Positions 37,491-47,144 are shown, numbered from the stretch's first letter. The stretch is 64,000 nucleotides of DNA from Paracoccus beibuensis (GCF_026162625.1 NZ_JAOTBD010000001.1:124001-188000), one strand, 5' to 3'. The notes: generated by a model from the sequence alone, not told the origin. Numbers and translations: made by a program.

Positions 37491-38267
37491 TTGCAACCGT
37501 CATCAGATCGTCACGGAACCCAGGTGCCTCATCCATATCTTCATGTCCGCCGCGACCCGGTCCTGCTGTTCGCCCTGTCTTGCGCATTGGCGCTGGCATG
37601 GGTCCTGGCGGCGGTCGTGCTGGGCTGGGGTCCCGACCGGTTGTTTTCGGAATCCGGCCCGGTCGAAAGGCTGTCGGCGCTGTACCTGGTCCTGGCTGGG
37701 ATGTGGCTGGCTGCCGACCAATTGTGGCAGGGGCGCTGGCCGCGCTGGCACCTCGTGGTCCTGATCCTGGCAGCGGCGCTGCGAGAACTGGACTGGGACA
37801 AGGCCTTTACCGACCGCGGAATTCTGTCCTCCGGCCTTTACTCCGGGCCTCACCCTCTGGGCCAGAAGCTGGTAGGGAGCTTGGTGCTGGCAGTGCTGAT
37901 CTGGGCGGGAGTGCGGATGCTGCGCCGCGACCTTGGTCCTTGGCTCGCCGGCCTCAGGAATGGGCAGGGGGGGCTGCTTGGGCTGGCGCTGCCGCTTTAT
38001 GTTGTCGCCAAGTCGCTGGACGGGTTGGGGCGCAAGCTGGCCCCGTGGGGCATCGAGATATCGGGGAGGCTGAACGACCTGGCTGGCCGAACCGAGGAGG
38101 TGCTGGAACTGTTCGGCTCTCTCCTGATCCTCCAGTCCGTCTGCGTAATGCTGCTGCGCCCTGCGAGGGGTGAAGATCTGGGTGCTGTTCGCCATGCACC
38201 ATCACCTCAGCCGAACGCAGCGCAGACGGAGGCGCATCCGCCGCGCCAGCAGGAGGCCGCAGAATAG
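37491..38267 (+). CDS. Membrane protein of unknown function
   Basis: A 258-residue protein that I do not recognise. About six hydrophobic segments are visible (residues 27-47, 63-80, 87-101, 126-145, 160-175 and 205-225), including [20 protein letters not shown] charged pocket sequence, [15 protein letters not shown], lies between helices 3 and 4. The last 30 residues are polar and Pro/Gln-rich. The start is TTG at 37491, because AGGAGGG (37477-37483) lies exactly 7 bases before it. It diverges from metG and converges with gcrA across a bidirectional terminator. Confidence 0.65.
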   Translation: MQPSSDRHGTQVPHPYLHVRRDPVLLFALSCALALAWVLAAVVLGWGPDRLFSESGPVERLSALYLVLAGMWLAADQLWQGRWPRWHLVVLILAAALRELDWDKAFTDRGILSSGLYSGPHPLGQKLVGSLVLAVLIWAGVRMLRRDLGPWLAGLRNGQGGLLGLALPLYVVAKSLDGLGRKLAPWGIEISGRLNDLAGRTEEVLELFGSLLILQSVCVMLLRPARGEDLGAVRHAPSPQPNAAQTEAHPPRQQEAAE

Positions 38268-38289
38268 CGCGAGCCGGTGATGGCACCAG

Positions 38290-38321
38290 AAAGGGGCTAC
38301 CTCGGAAAAGGCAGCCCCTTT
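38290..38321. terminator. Bidirectional terminator between the membrane protein gene and gcrA
   Basis: AAAGGGGCT (38290-38298) and AGCCCCTTT (38313-38321) are a perfect 9-bp inverted repeat around a 14-base loop. The A/T ends give short U-runs on both strands, suiting the convergent genes on each side. Confidence 0.75.
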
Positions 38322-38350
38322 GGTGGTTTCGGCAAGAAGGCTGCGCGACC

Positions 38351-38953
38351 TCAGCGGCGGCGGTCGCGGCGCGAGGACATCGGCTGGAAGGCGACGCCCA
38401 CATGCGCCTCGCAATAGGGCTTGCCGGGCTGGCTGGGCAGGCCGCAGAACCAGAATTTTTCGGTCGCGGGGTCGCCGATCGGCCATTTGCAGGTCCGCTC
38501 GGTCAGCTCCATAAGAGTCAACTTGCGGGCGCGCTTCTCGACCTCGCGGACCGAGGCCAACGCCTCGGGGCTGATCTCGTTGGCCGAGGGCTGAGGCGGC
38601 AGGGGCTGGCCCGCAGGCACGATGGGCCGGCGCGGCACGGGCGTGAAGACGGGCTGCGCCGCGACGTCCGCGGGTTCGGGTTCCGGCTGCGGCTCGGCCG
38701 GACGGGCGGCAGCGGCCGGCTGCGGCGCGGGGGCCGGGCGCACAGGCTTCTTCTCGGCCACGGGTTCGGGGGCGGGCTGCGGCTCGGGCGCGACCTCGGC
38801 CTCCTCGGTCCGGTTCGACAGGCCCAGGCGGTGGACCTTGCCGATCACCGCGTTTCGGGTCACCCCGCCCAGTTCCTTTGCAATGGCGCTGGCCGACTGA
38901 CCCTCGGACCACATGCGCTTCAGCGTCTCGACACGTTCATCCGTCCAGGACAT
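38351..38953 (-). CDS. gcrA: Cell-cycle regulator GcrA
   Basis: Alphaproteobacterial cofactor of sigma-70 that activates promoters carrying methylated GANTC sites. The 200-residue product starts with the GcrA DNA-binding helix-turn-helix (MSWTDERVETLKRMWSEGQS, then NAVIGKVHRLGLS). A Pro/Ala/Glu-rich linker (about residues 48-125) follows. The C-terminal domain has TCKWPIGDPATEKFWFCGLP and YCEAHVGVA with conserved cysteines. ATG at 38953 has GGAAAGG upstream. Confidence 0.95.
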   Translation of the reverse strand: MSWTDERVETLKRMWSEGQSASAIAKELGGVTRNAVIGKVHRLGLSNRTEEAEVAPEPQPAPEPVAEKKPVRPAPAPQPAAAARPAEPQPEPEPADVAAQPVFTPVPRRPIVPAGQPLPPQPSANEISPEALASVREVEKRARKLTLMELTERTCKWPIGDPATEKFWFCGLPSQPGKPYCEAHVGVAFQPMSSRRDRRR

Positions 38954-39006
38954 GGCTGCCTTTCCGGGCGGGTCATCGTGCCGCCCCATCTTGTCACCTG
39001 CGATTG

Positions 39007-39025
39007 ATCCCGTCACAAACGGGAT
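39007..39025. repeat. Short inverted repeat upstream of gcrA and the ABC permease
   Basis: ATCCCGT (39007-39013) and ACGGGAT (39019-39025) form a perfect 7-bp palindrome with a 5-base spacer. It lies in the divergent region between gcrA and the ABC-2 permease gene, about 54 bases from the gcrA start. It may be an operator or a hairpin in a 5' leader; function unknown. Confidence 0.4.
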
Positions 39026-39069
39026 GCCGAGATTTAGCCGCCGACGCGCAGAAATTCAAGGACCGCAAG

Positions 39070-39888
39070 ATGACCCCCCAGATGATCCCCGACCGTCCCG
39101 CGATGGGCGTGCGCCGCTTTGGCCGCGTCAACTGGCTGGGCCTGCGCACGCTTGCGACGCGAGAGGTCATGCGGTTCATGGCGGTCTGGCAGCAGACGAT
39201 CTTTGCGCCGCTGATGACGGCGGGGCTGTTCGTGCTGGTATTCGCACTGGCGCTGGGGCAGGGGCGGGGGCAGGTCATGGGCCTGCCCTACCTGGTGTTC
39301 CTGGGGCCTGGCATCCTGATGATGACGGTGATCCAGAACAGCTTTGCCAACACCTCCAGTTCGATCACGGCGGCCAAGGTGCAGGGCAACATCGTTGACA
39401 CGCTGATGCCGCCCCTGTCGGCGGGCGAGTTGCTGGCAGGATATTTGGCCGGCTCAGTGGTGCGCGCGGGGCTGGTGGCCATGGTCATCGGCACCGGCAT
39501 GGTCATCGTTACAGGTCGGGGCATCGTGCATCCGCTTTGGGCACTGGTCTTCGTGCTGCTGGCGGCCCTGCTGCTGGGGGGCTTGGGCATTCTGGCCGGG
39601 ATCATGGCGCAGAAGTTCGACCAGATGGCGGCCATCACGAATTTTGTCATCACGCCGCTGAGCTTTCTGTCCGGCACGTTCTATTCCGTGCAGGCGCTGC
39701 CGCAGCCCTTCAACACGCTCTCGCACTGGAACCCCATCTTCTACCTGATCGACGGTGCCCGCTATGGCGTCACCGGGGTCAGCGACGCGCCGGCCTGGCG
39801 CGGGCTGCTGATCTGCGCGGGCGTCGTGACCGTGGTCCTGTGGGTCGCCTGGCGCTGGCTGAAAACCGGCTATCGCATGAAACCGTGA
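39070..39888 (+). CDS. ABC-2 type transporter permease
   Basis: A 272-residue inner-membrane permease with six hydrophobic helices and the ABC-2 pattern: TREVMRFMAVWQQTIFAPLM near residue 35, VIQNSFANTSSSITAAKVQG near residue 90, and NFVITPLSFLSGTFYSV near residue 195. It resembles YadH-type exporters that work with a separate ATPase. No ATPase gene lies next to it in this window. Substrate unknown. ATG at 39070 follows AAGGACCGCAAG. Confidence 0.88.
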   Translation: MTPQMIPDRPAMGVRRFGRVNWLGLRTLATREVMRFMAVWQQTIFAPLMTAGLFVLVFALALGQGRGQVMGLPYLVFLGPGILMMTVIQNSFANTSSSITAAKVQGNIVDTLMPPLSAGELLAGYLAGSVVRAGLVAMVIGTGMVIVTGRGIVHPLWALVFVLLAALLLGGLGILAGIMAQKFDQMAAITNFVITPLSFLSGTFYSVQALPQPFNTLSHWNPIFYLIDGARYGVTGVSDAPAWRGLLICAGVVTVVLWVAWRWLKTGYRMKP

Positions 39889-40029
39889 TTGCGTGGTGGA
39901 GGTTTTGAGGCTATGGCATTCGGCATGATCGCATGGACTGCCCTTTCCGCCCGTCCCCGACGTTGACGCACAGTCACCGTCCGATCACGCCTGCCATCAC
40001 AATCTGTATCGACTTTCGGGGAATCCGCC

Positions 40030-41202
40030 ATGATTTCGCACGTCCTGCCGACCTATAACCGCGCGCCCCTGTCCTTTGACCGGGGCGAGGGATCCTGGGC
40101 CATCGCGGCGGACGGGACGCGATACCTCGACCTGGGGTCGGGCATCGCCGTGAACGTGCTGGGCCACGCCAACCCCGCGCTGGTCGAGGCGCTGACCGCG
40201 CAGGCCGGGCGGATCTGGCACGTCTCGAACCTCTACCAGATCCCCGAGCAGGAGCGGCTGGCCGCGATGCTGGTCGACAAGACCTTCGCCGACACGGTTT
40301 TCTTCACCAATTCCGGCACCGAGGCGGCCGAACTGGCCATCAAGATGGTCCGCAAGTATTGGGACCACGCGGACCAGCCCGACCGGACCGAGATCCTGAC
40401 CTTCGAGGGCGCCTTCCACGGTCGGTCCACCGGGGCCATCGCGGCGTCCGGCGGGGACAAGATGGTCAAGGGCTTCGGGCCGCTGATGCCGGGCTTCCGG
40501 CACCTGCCCTGGGGCGATATCGACGCCATCGAGGCCGCCGTCACCGACCGCACCGCCGCCTTGATGATCGAGCCGGTGCAGGGCGAAGGCGGTATCCGCC
40601 CGCTGCCCGACGCCGACCTGCGGCGCATCCGCGAGATCTGCGACCGCACCGGCACGCTGCTGATCCTGGACGAGGTGCAATGCGGCATGGGCCGGACGGG
40701 CCGCCTGTTCGCTCATGAATATGCGGGCATCACGCCCGACGTGATGATGGTCGCCAAAGGCATCGGCGGCGGCTTTCCCCTGGGTGCAGTGCTGGCGACC
40801 GGGGCCGCGGCGGCGGGCATGGTGGCCGGCACGCATGGTTCGACCTATGGCGGCAATCCCCTGGCCTGCGCGGTCGGGGCCAAGGTCATGGACATCGTCG
40901 CGGATGATGCCTTCCTGGCCGAGGTGAACCGCAAGGGCGCGCTGTTCCGGCAGAAGCTGGAGGGGCTGGTCGCCGCCCATCCCGACGTTTTCGAGGGCGT
41001 GCGCGGGCTGGGGCTGATGCTGGGGCTGAAATGCCGCGCTGCGCCTGCCGATCTGGTCAAGGCCTGCTATGCCCAGCAGATCCTGACGGTGCCGGCGGGT
41101 GACAACACGCTGCGCCTGCTGCCGCCCCTGAACATCGAGGACGCAGAGATCGCCGAGGCGGTGGAGCGGCTGGACCGCGCCGCCGGCAGCCTTGCCGCCT
41201 GA
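40030..41202 (+). CDS. argD: Acetylornithine aminotransferase
   Basis: PLP enzyme of arginine synthesis (N-acetylglutamate semialdehyde to N-acetylornithine); ArgD often also serves lysine synthesis. The 390-residue product has [20 protein letters not shown] (about residue 95), [13 protein letters not shown] (about residue 215) and the PLP lysine in [15 protein letters not shown] (about residue 240). It forms a probable operon argD-GNAT-argF. Confidence 0.94.
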   Translation: MISHVLPTYNRAPLSFDRGEGSWAIAADGTRYLDLGSGIAVNVLGHANPALVEALTAQAGRIWHVSNLYQIPEQERLAAMLVDKTFADTVFFTNSGTEAAELAIKMVRKYWDHADQPDRTEILTFEGAFHGRSTGAIAASGGDKMVKGFGPLMPGFRHLPWGDIDAIEAAVTDRTAALMIEPVQGEGGIRPLPDADLRRIREICDRTGTLLILDEVQCGMGRTGRLFAHEYAGITPDVMMVAKGIGGGFPLGAVLATGAAAAGMVAGTHGSTYGGNPLACAVGAKVMDIVADDAFLAEVNRKGALFRQKLEGLVAAHPDVFEGVRGLGLMLGLKCRAAPADLVKACYAQQILTVPAGDNTLRLLPPLNIEDAEIAEAVERLDRAAGSLAA

Positions 41203-41671
41203 AATCCGCATCCGGCCCGTCACCGCGGGGGACCTGCCGATGCTGGCCCTGTGGCTGGCGCGGCCAGAGGTTGCGCGCTGGTGGCCGGACCCGAAGCACC
41301 AGCTGGGCCTTGTCCGGGAGGATCTGGACGAGGCGGCGATGACGCAGGTCATCGCGATGGATGGCGACACGCCGCTTGGCTATGCGCAATATTCTCCGGC
41401 CCACCATTGGCCTGCGCCGCATTTCGCGGACCTGCCCGCCGATGCCATCGCGATAGACGTCTTCGGCGGCCCCAAGGGCATGGGCCGGGGCGGCGAATGG
41501 CTGCGCGCCTTGGCTGATGAGCTGCTGGAGCGGACGTCGCTTCTGGCGATCGATCCCGACCCCGAAAACCTGCGCGCCGTCCGCGCGTATCGGAAGGCCG
41601 GGTTTTCGGGCGACCATATCCTGCGCGACGGCGAAGGCGCGCCGGTCCGCGTGATGACGCGTCGACGATAG
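41192..41671 (+). CDS. GNAT family N-acetyltransferase, AAC(6')-like
   Basis: A 159-residue acetyltransferase of the type that includes aminoglycoside 6'-acetyltransferases: [20 protein letters not shown] at the start, [20 protein letters not shown] (acetyl-CoA binding, about residue 88) and [19 protein letters not shown] (about residue 118). The natural acceptor is unknown and resistance is not shown. The start is TTG at 41192, overlapping the end of argD by 11 bases, which suggests coupling; a later start is possible. Confidence 0.75.
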   Translation: MPPEIRIRPVTAGDLPMLALWLARPEVARWWPDPKHQLGLVREDLDEAAMTQVIAMDGDTPLGYAQYSPAHHWPAPHFADLPADAIAIDVFGGPKGMGRGGEWLRALADELLERTSLLAIDPDPENLRAVRAYRKAGFSGDHILRDGEGAPVRVMTRRR

Positions 41672-41771
41672 CTGCATCCCTCCCGTTCAGAACCGCAAAG
41701 GGCGGCCGCGCCCCCTTGACCCCGCCGCGGCAAGCAGGCTTGCTTGGCCGATATCGCCGAAAGACAGACAG

Positions 41772-42698
41772 ATGACCCATTTCCTGGATATCCACACCAC
41801 CGACCGCGACGCGCTGAGGTCGATCATCGACAGCGCCCGCGCGATGAAGACCGCCCGCAACGACCGTCCCAAGGGAACGCCCGACGACGAACAGCCGCTG
41901 GCCGGGCGCATGGTGGCGTTGATCTTCGAGAAGCCCTCGACCCGGACCCGCGTCAGCTTCGACGTCGGCGTGCGCCAGATGGGCGGGCAGACGATGATCC
42001 TGTCCGGGTCGGAAATGCAGCTGGGCCACGGAGAGACCATCGCCGATACGGCGCGGGTGCTGTCGCGCTATGTCGACCTGATCATGATCCGCACCTTCGA
42101 GGAAGCCACCCTGTTGGAGATGGCGGAGCACGCCACCGTGCCCGTGATCAACGGGCTGACGAACCGCACGCATCCCTGCCAGATCATGGCCGACGTCATG
42201 ACGTTCGAGGAACATCGCGGTCCGATCTCGGGGCGCAAGGTCGTCTGGTCGGGCGACGGCAACAACGTCTTCTGCAGCTTTGCCCATGCGGCGGGACAGT
42301 TCGGCTTTGACCTGACGTTCACAGGCCCGCCGCCGCTGGACCCCGAGCGCGCCTGCCTGGACTATGCCGCGGACATGGGACGCCCGGTCACCATCGAGCG
42401 CGATCCCTTCAAGGCGATCGACGGGGCGGACCTGGTCGTCACCGACACCTGGGTCAGCATGCACGATCCGCAATCCGCCAAGGAACGCCGGCACAACCAG
42501 CTGCGCGGATATCAGGTCAACGAGGCGCTGATGGCGCGTGCCAAGTCCGATGCGTTGTTCATGCACTGCCTGCCCGCACACCGTGACGACGAGGTCACGA
42601 GCGGCGTGATGGACGGCCCGGCATCCGTCATCTTCGACGAGGCCGAGAACCGTTTGCACGCACAAAAGGCCATCATGCGGCATTGCCTGGGTCTCTGA
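41772..42698 (+). CDS. argF: Ornithine carbamoyltransferase
   Basis: Makes citrulline from ornithine and carbamoyl phosphate. The 308-residue product has the carbamoyl-phosphate loop STRTR in [15 protein letters not shown] (about residue 57), the NRTHPCQI segment (about residue 130) and the ornithine/Cys loop [12 protein letters not shown] (about residue 258). It follows argD and the GNAT gene on the same strand. A small inverted repeat CAAGCA/TGCTTG lies at 41731-41746, just before the ribosome binding site. Confidence 0.96.
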   Translation: MTHFLDIHTTDRDALRSIIDSARAMKTARNDRPKGTPDDEQPLAGRMVALIFEKPSTRTRVSFDVGVRQMGGQTMILSGSEMQLGHGETIADTARVLSRYVDLIMIRTFEEATLLEMAEHATVPVINGLTNRTHPCQIMADVMTFEEHRGPISGRKVVWSGDGNNVFCSFAHAAGQFGFDLTFTGPPPLDPERACLDYAADMGRPVTIERDPFKAIDGADLVVTDTWVSMHDPQSAKERRHNQLRGYQVNEALMARAKSDALFMHCLPAHRDDEVTSGVMDGPASVIFDEAENRLHAQKAIMRHCLGL

Positions 42699-42735
42699 CC
42701 AAGGGGGCAGCGGGCGACATGAAAGCTTCATGTTC

Positions 42736-42753
42736 CTGTCGCCCATCCGTCAC
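42736..42753 (+). promoter_or_regulatory. Pho box upstream of phoX
   Basis: CTGTCGC (42736-42742) and CCGTCAC (42747-42753) are 7-base direct repeats with an 11-base period, the PhoB-binding pattern (consensus CTGTCAT-N4-CTGTCAT). A weaker third repeat, GCTTCAT, lies 11 bases upstream at 42725. It is 68 bases before the phoX ATG. PhoB control is inferred. Confidence 0.6.
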
Positions 42754-42820
42754 TCTCGGGGCCTAACCGGTCGCCTGACCCGCAGCATGCGGATCAGAAA
42801 CGACCGACAGGAGCCACGCG

Positions 42821-44806
42821 ATGGATGACACCACACGCCGCCACGTTTTCCGCACCACACAGCTGGAAGAGGCCGACGGCCCCGGCCTGAACCCCACCCA
42901 GAACCGCACCATGGGCGAGATCATCGCCGCCCGTTTCTCGCGCCGCGGCTTCCTGCGCGGCTCGATGGCGACGGTGGCGATCAGCGCCACGGTCAGCCCC
43001 ATTGCGCTGATGTCGGCGGGCGAGGCCAAGGCGCAGGGCGCGTTGGGCAGCGTCTTCGACTTCCCCGAGGTCATGGCCGGCGTCGATGCCGACCACCATG
43101 TCGCCGGGGGCTATGACGCAGACGTCCTGCTGCGCTGGGGTGACAAGGTCTTTGCCGACGCGCCGGAATTCGACCCGGCGAAGCAGACCGAGGCCGCGCA
43201 GGAACGCCAGTTCGGCTATAACAACGACTTCGTGGGCTTTATCCCGCTGGACGACGCCGACGATCACGGCCTGCTGGTCGTGAACCACGAATACACCAAC
43301 GAACACCTGATGTTCCCCGGCATCGTCACCATGCAGAACGGCGAGATGGTCGTCGCCGACGCCACCGCCGAGCGGGTGGGCATCGAGATGGCCGCCCATG
43401 GCGGTACGGTGATCGAGATCCGCAAGGTCGACAGCAAATGGCAGCCGGTGCTGGATGGCGCGATGAACCGCCGCATCACCGCGAAGACTGCGATGGAATT
43501 GACCGGCCCCGCCGCGGGCCATGACCGGATGAAGACCTCGGCCGACGATACCGGCACGAAGGTCTTCGGCACGATCAACAACTGCGCCGGCGGCGTGACG
43601 CCTTGGGGCACCTACATCATGGCCGAGGAGAACATCCACGGCTATTTCACCGGCGAACTGCCGGCGGACCACCCCGAAGCCGCCAACTACAAGCGTCTTG
43701 GCGTTCCGGGCGGTACCTACCAGTGGGGCTTCTTCGACAAGCGCTTCGACATCGGCCAGGAGCCGAACGAGCCGAACCGCTTTGGCTGGATCGTCGAGGT
43801 CGACGTCATGGACCCGAACTCGACCCCGAAGAAGCGCACCGCGCTTGGCCGCTTCAAGCACGAGGGTGCGTCAAGTGCCGTCGCCAAGGACGGCCGCGTG
43901 GTTTTCTACCTGGGTGACGACGAGCGCTTCGACTATGTCTACAAGTTTGTTACCGCCGGAACGTACAATCCTGACGATCGTGCCGCCAACATGGACCTGC
44001 TGGACAAAGGCACGCTCTATGTGGCGCGCTTCGACGAGGATGGCACGGTGCAGTGGCTGCCTATGGTTTATGGCGAAGGCCCGCTGACTGCCGAGAACGG
44101 GTTCGAGAGCCAGGCCGACGTGCTGATCGAGACACGACGCGCCGCCGACCTGCTGGAAGCGACGCCGATGGACCGTCCCGAGGACATCGACCCCGACGCA
44201 AACACCGGCCGCGCTTATGTGATGCTGACCAACAACACCAAGCGCGAAGAGGCGAATGCCGCCAACCCGCGCGTGGAAAACGCCTTCGGCCACATCATCG
44301 AGATCCAGGAAGACGGCGGCGACCTGGCCGCGACCGCGGGAATCTGGGAGATCCTGGTGAAGTGCGGCGACCCGTCAGTCGCCGCGGTCGGCGCCACCTT
44401 CTCGACCGAGACGACCGAGAACGGCTGGTTCGGGATGCCCGACAACTGCGCCATCGACGCCGACGGGCGCCTGTGGGTGTCGACGGACGGCAACTCGGCC
44501 GGCGACACGGGGCGGACCGATGGTCTTTGGGCCGTGGATACCGAGGGCGATGCCCGCGGCACGTCGCGCCTGTTCTACCGCGTGCCGGTCGGCGGCGAGA
44601 TGTGCGGGCCGTGCCCGACGCCGGACCTGACGACCTTCTTCGTGGCGGTTCAGCACCCCGGCGACGGTGGTGAGGACTGGGAAGGCCACGGGCGCGTGTC
44701 CTATTACGAAGACCTGTCGACCCGTTGGCCGGACTTCCACGATAATATGCCGGTGCGTCCGGCGGTCGTGGCCATCACCAAGCAAGGCGGTGGCCGCATC
44801 GGCTGA
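42821..44806 (+). CDS. phoX: PhoX family alkaline phosphatase
   Basis: Exported phosphatase that releases phosphate from organic phosphoesters under phosphate starvation; PhoX enzymes use calcium and iron. The 661-residue product has a Tat signal with SRRGFLRGSMATVAIS (residues 40-55) and an Ala-rich cleavage region near residue 72. The DUF839/PhoX body includes VNHEYTNEHLMFPG (about residue 154), NNCAGGVTPWGTYIMAEEN (about residue 252) and YLGDDERFDYVYKF (about residue 364). A Pho box upstream supports the role. It converges with pckA across two hairpins. Confidence 0.94.
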   Translation: MDDTTRRHVFRTTQLEEADGPGLNPTQNRTMGEIIAARFSRRGFLRGSMATVAISATVSPIALMSAGEAKAQGALGSVFDFPEVMAGVDADHHVAGGYDADVLLRWGDKVFADAPEFDPAKQTEAAQERQFGYNNDFVGFIPLDDADDHGLLVVNHEYTNEHLMFPGIVTMQNGEMVVADATAERVGIEMAAHGGTVIEIRKVDSKWQPVLDGAMNRRITAKTAMELTGPAAGHDRMKTSADDTGTKVFGTINNCAGGVTPWGTYIMAEENIHGYFTGELPADHPEAANYKRLGVPGGTYQWGFFDKRFDIGQEPNEPNRFGWIVEVDVMDPNSTPKKRTALGRFKHEGASSAVAKDGRVVFYLGDDERFDYVYKFVTAGTYNPDDRAANMDLLDKGTLYVARFDEDGTVQWLPMVYGEGPLTAENGFESQADVLIETRRAADLLEATPMDRPEDIDPDANTGRAYVMLTNNTKREEANAANPRVENAFGHIIEIQEDGGDLAATAGIWEILVKCGDPSVAAVGATFSTETTENGWFGMPDNCAIDADGRLWVSTDGNSAGDTGRTDGLWAVDTEGDARGTSRLFYRVPVGGEMCGPCPTPDLTTFFVAVQHPGDGGEDWEGHGRVSYYEDLSTRWPDFHDNMPVRPAVVAITKQGGGRIG

Positions 44807-44816
44807 CCAAATTGAC

Positions 44817-44874
44817 GGGCGGCCGATGGCCGCCCGACACGATGTGAGAAACCCGCGCCTTTCGGCGCGGGTTT
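44817..44874. terminator. Double hairpin terminator between phoX and pckA
   Basis: GGGCGGCC-GAT-GGCCGCCC (44817-44835) is followed by AAACCCGCGCC-TTTC-GGCGCGGGTTT (44849-44874), a perfect 11-bp stem with a U-rich end on each strand. It can stop transcription from both convergent genes. Confidence 0.8.
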
Positions 44875-44894
44875 GTTCGTGCTGCGCGGCGGGT

Positions 44895-46490
44895 TCAGCC
44901 GATGGCGGCGGCGCGGATCTCGTCGTCGATGGCGTCAAGATATTGGGCGAAGTTGTCGCAGAACATCTGCACCAGCTTCTGCGCCTGCGCGTCATAGGCG
45001 GCCGGATCGGACCATGTCCGGCGCGGGTCGAGCAGGCGGTCGTCGACACCCGGGACGCTGACGGGAACGTCGAAGCCGAAGTTCGGGTCGTGGCGGAACT
45101 GGACGTCGTTCAGCGTCCCGTCCAATGCGGCGGCCAGCAATGCACGGGTCGCGGCGATCGGCATCCGCTTGCCGGTGCCGAAGGCGCCGCCGGTCCAGCC
45201 GGTGTTGACCAACCAGCAACTGGCGCCGTGCTGGGCGATCTTCTGCTGCAGCAGCTTGCCATAGACCTCGGGGCGGCGGGGCATGAAAGGTGCGCCGAAG
45301 CAGGTCGAGAAGGTCGGGATCGGCTCGGTCACGCCTACCTCGGTTCCCGGGGTTTTCGAGGTGAAGCCCGAGAGGAAGTGGTACATGGCCTGCGCCGGCG
45401 TCAGTCGCGCGATGGGGGGCAGCACGCCATAGGCGTCGCAGGTCAGCATGATCACGTTCTTCGGGTGACCGCCGAGGCTGGTGGCCGAGGCGTTCGAGAT
45501 CGCGTCCAACGGATAGGCGCAGCGCATGTTATCGGTGATCGAGTTGTCCTCGAAGTCCAGTTCGAGGCTGTCCTGATCGTAGACCATGTTCTCGACCACG
45601 GTGCCGAACCGCGAGGTGGTGGCAAAGATCTCGGGCTCGGCCTTGGGCGAGAGGTTGATCGTCTTGGCGTAGCAGCCGCCTTCGAAGTTGAAGATGCCGG
45701 TGTCGGACCAGCCGTGTTCGTCGTCGCCGATCAGGACGCGCGACGGGTCGGCCGACAGCGTTGTCTTGCCGGTGCCGGACAGGCCGAAGAAGACGGCGCT
45801 GTCGTCGGGGTTGCCGGGAGCGTGGTTGGCGCTGCAATGCATCGGCATGATGCCCTTTTCGGGCAGCAGGTAGTTCAGCAGCGTGAAGACCGATTTCTTG
45901 TTCTCGCCAGCATAGGCAGTGTTGGCGATCAGGATCAGCTTTTTGTCGAAGTTCATCGCGATCACTGTTTCGGACCGACAGCCATGACGTGCGGGGTCAG
46001 CCTGGAAGCCGGGGCAGTTGATGATCGTGAACTCGGGGATGAAAGTCGCAAGCTCGGCGGCCTCGGGGCGGCGCAGCAAGTGGCGGATAAAGAGGCCGTG
46101 CCAGGCCAGTTCGGTCACCACGCGGACGTCGAGGCGGTTTTCCGGGTCGGCACCGGCGAAGAGGTCCTGCACGAAATAGTCGCGGCCCTTCATGTGCGCC
46201 AGCATGTCGGCATGCAGCAGGTTGAACGCCTCGGGCGCCATCGGCTTGTTGTTATCCCACCAGATCGTGTCCTCCACCGACGGCGCGCGGACGACGAACT
46301 TGTCCTTGGGCGAGCGGCCCGTATGCGCCCCGGTCGAGACAAGGAAGCTGCCCCCCAGGCCCAGCTTGCCCTCTCCGCGCGCAACGGCCTCGGACATCAG
46401 GGCAGGCTCCAGGAGGTTGTAATGGACTTGGCCCAGCCCCTCGATGCCTTGGTCCTCGAGCCGGCAGGTGGGGTTTACGCGCGTCGTCAT
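44895..46490 (-). CDS. pckA: Phosphoenolpyruvate carboxykinase (ATP)
   Basis: Gluconeogenic enzyme turning oxaloacetate and ATP into PEP. The 531-residue product has the PEPCK P-loop [16 protein letters not shown] (about residue 236), the metal site [20 protein letters not shown] and the substrate arginine region [10 protein letters not shown] (about residue 57). ATG at 46490 begins [13 protein letters not shown]; longer in-frame starts run into AT-rich regulatory DNA. A LacI-type operator lies about 100 bases upstream, and the divergent hprK module fits joint carbon control. Confidence 0.96.
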   Translation of the reverse strand: MTTRVNPTCRLEDQGIEGLGQVHYNLLEPALMSEAVARGEGKLGLGGSFLVSTGAHTGRSPKDKFVVRAPSVEDTIWWDNNKPMAPEAFNLLHADMLAHMKGRDYFVQDLFAGADPENRLDVRVVTELAWHGLFIRHLLRRPEAAELATFIPEFTIINCPGFQADPARHGCRSETVIAMNFDKKLILIANTAYAGENKKSVFTLLNYLLPEKGIMPMHCSANHAPGNPDDSAVFFGLSGTGKTTLSADPSRVLIGDDEHGWSDTGIFNFEGGCYAKTINLSPKAEPEIFATTSRFGTVVENMVYDQDSLELDFEDNSITDNMRCAYPLDAISNASATSLGGHPKNVIMLTCDAYGVLPPIARLTPAQAMYHFLSGFTSKTPGTEVGVTEPIPTFSTCFGAPFMPRRPEVYGKLLQQKIAQHGASCWLVNTGWTGGAFGTGKRMPIAATRALLAAALDGTLNDVQFRHDPNFGFDVPVSVPGVDDRLLDPRRTWSDPAAYDAQAQKLVQMFCDNFAQYLDAIDDEIRAAAIG

Positions 46491-46589
46491 GGTAGGTGGC
46501 TCCGTGGCTGAAGGGCGCTGCGGGGATGTGGATGCAGCAAGATCGGCTATAACATCTGAGATTCGTGGCGAAATACGACAGCGCAAACG

Positions 46590-46601
46590 GTTAGCGTTAA
46601 C
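46590..46601. promoter_or_regulatory. LacI-family (CceR-type) operator between pckA and hprK
   Basis: GTTAGCGTTAAC is a palindrome with a CG centre that fits the pattern TTARCGYTAA, the site type I recall for CceR, a LacI regulator of central carbon metabolism in Rhodobacter sphaeroides, whose targets include pckA. It lies in the divergent pckA/hprK region, flanked by an 8-bp inverted repeat, ATAACATC (46549-46556) and GATGTTAT (46606-46613). Confidence 0.55.
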
Positions 46602-46694
46602 TGCTGATGTTATCGCAATCATAATTCCTTTGGACGCGCTTTGGAGCGGTCAGCGGGTAAATTGAGCATCTCGGACTTGAGGAGAATTGCAGCG

Positions 46695-47114
46695 GTGATT
46701 CGGATGCAACTGCATGCAACGACCGTGGCGATCCACGGGCGGGGGCTCTTGATCCTCGGGCCCGCGGGATCAGGCAAGTCGACGCTGGCCCTGCAGCTGA
46801 TGGCGGTGGGGGCACTGCTGGTGGCGGATGACAGGACCGACCTCGAACTTATAGCCGGGCAGCTGATCGCGTCGGTGCCGGCACAGCTTCGCGGCAGGAT
46901 CGAGGCGCGCGGGGTCGGTATCCTATCGGCCGAGGCGTCGGCTCCGGTTCCGGTCGCGCTGGCCTGCGACCTTGGTCGCGAGGAAGTGGAGCGCCTGCCA
47001 CACATGCATGTGCACGATTGGCTGGGTGTGCCGGTTCCGCTTGTGCTGGGTCCCTATCGCGCGCATCTTTATGCTGCGCTGCGGCAGATGCTTCTGGGGC
47101 GGCGCCTTGCCTGA
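46695..47114 (+). CDS. hprK: HPr kinase/phosphorylase, short alphaproteobacterial form
   Basis: Phosphorylates a serine of HPr in response to carbon state. The 139-residue protein is only the C-terminal catalytic domain, as is usual in alphaproteobacteria: Walker A ILGPAGSGKSTLALQLM (about residue 21), VADDRTDLELIAGQLIAS, and RGRIEARGVGIL (about residue 66). GTG at 46695 was chosen because AGGAG lies 10 bases upstream; ATG 46704 is an alternative. It stands directly downstream of the pckA promoter region, without chvI/chvG between. Confidence 0.88.
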   Translation: MIRMQLHATTVAIHGRGLLILGPAGSGKSTLALQLMAVGALLVADDRTDLELIAGQLIASVPAQLRGRIEARGVGILSAEASAPVPVALACDLGREEVERLPHMHVHDWLGVPVPLVLGPYRAHLYAALRQMLLGRRLA

Positions 47115-47144
47115 AGCGCGGAACCGGCGGACAGAGGAACGCGA

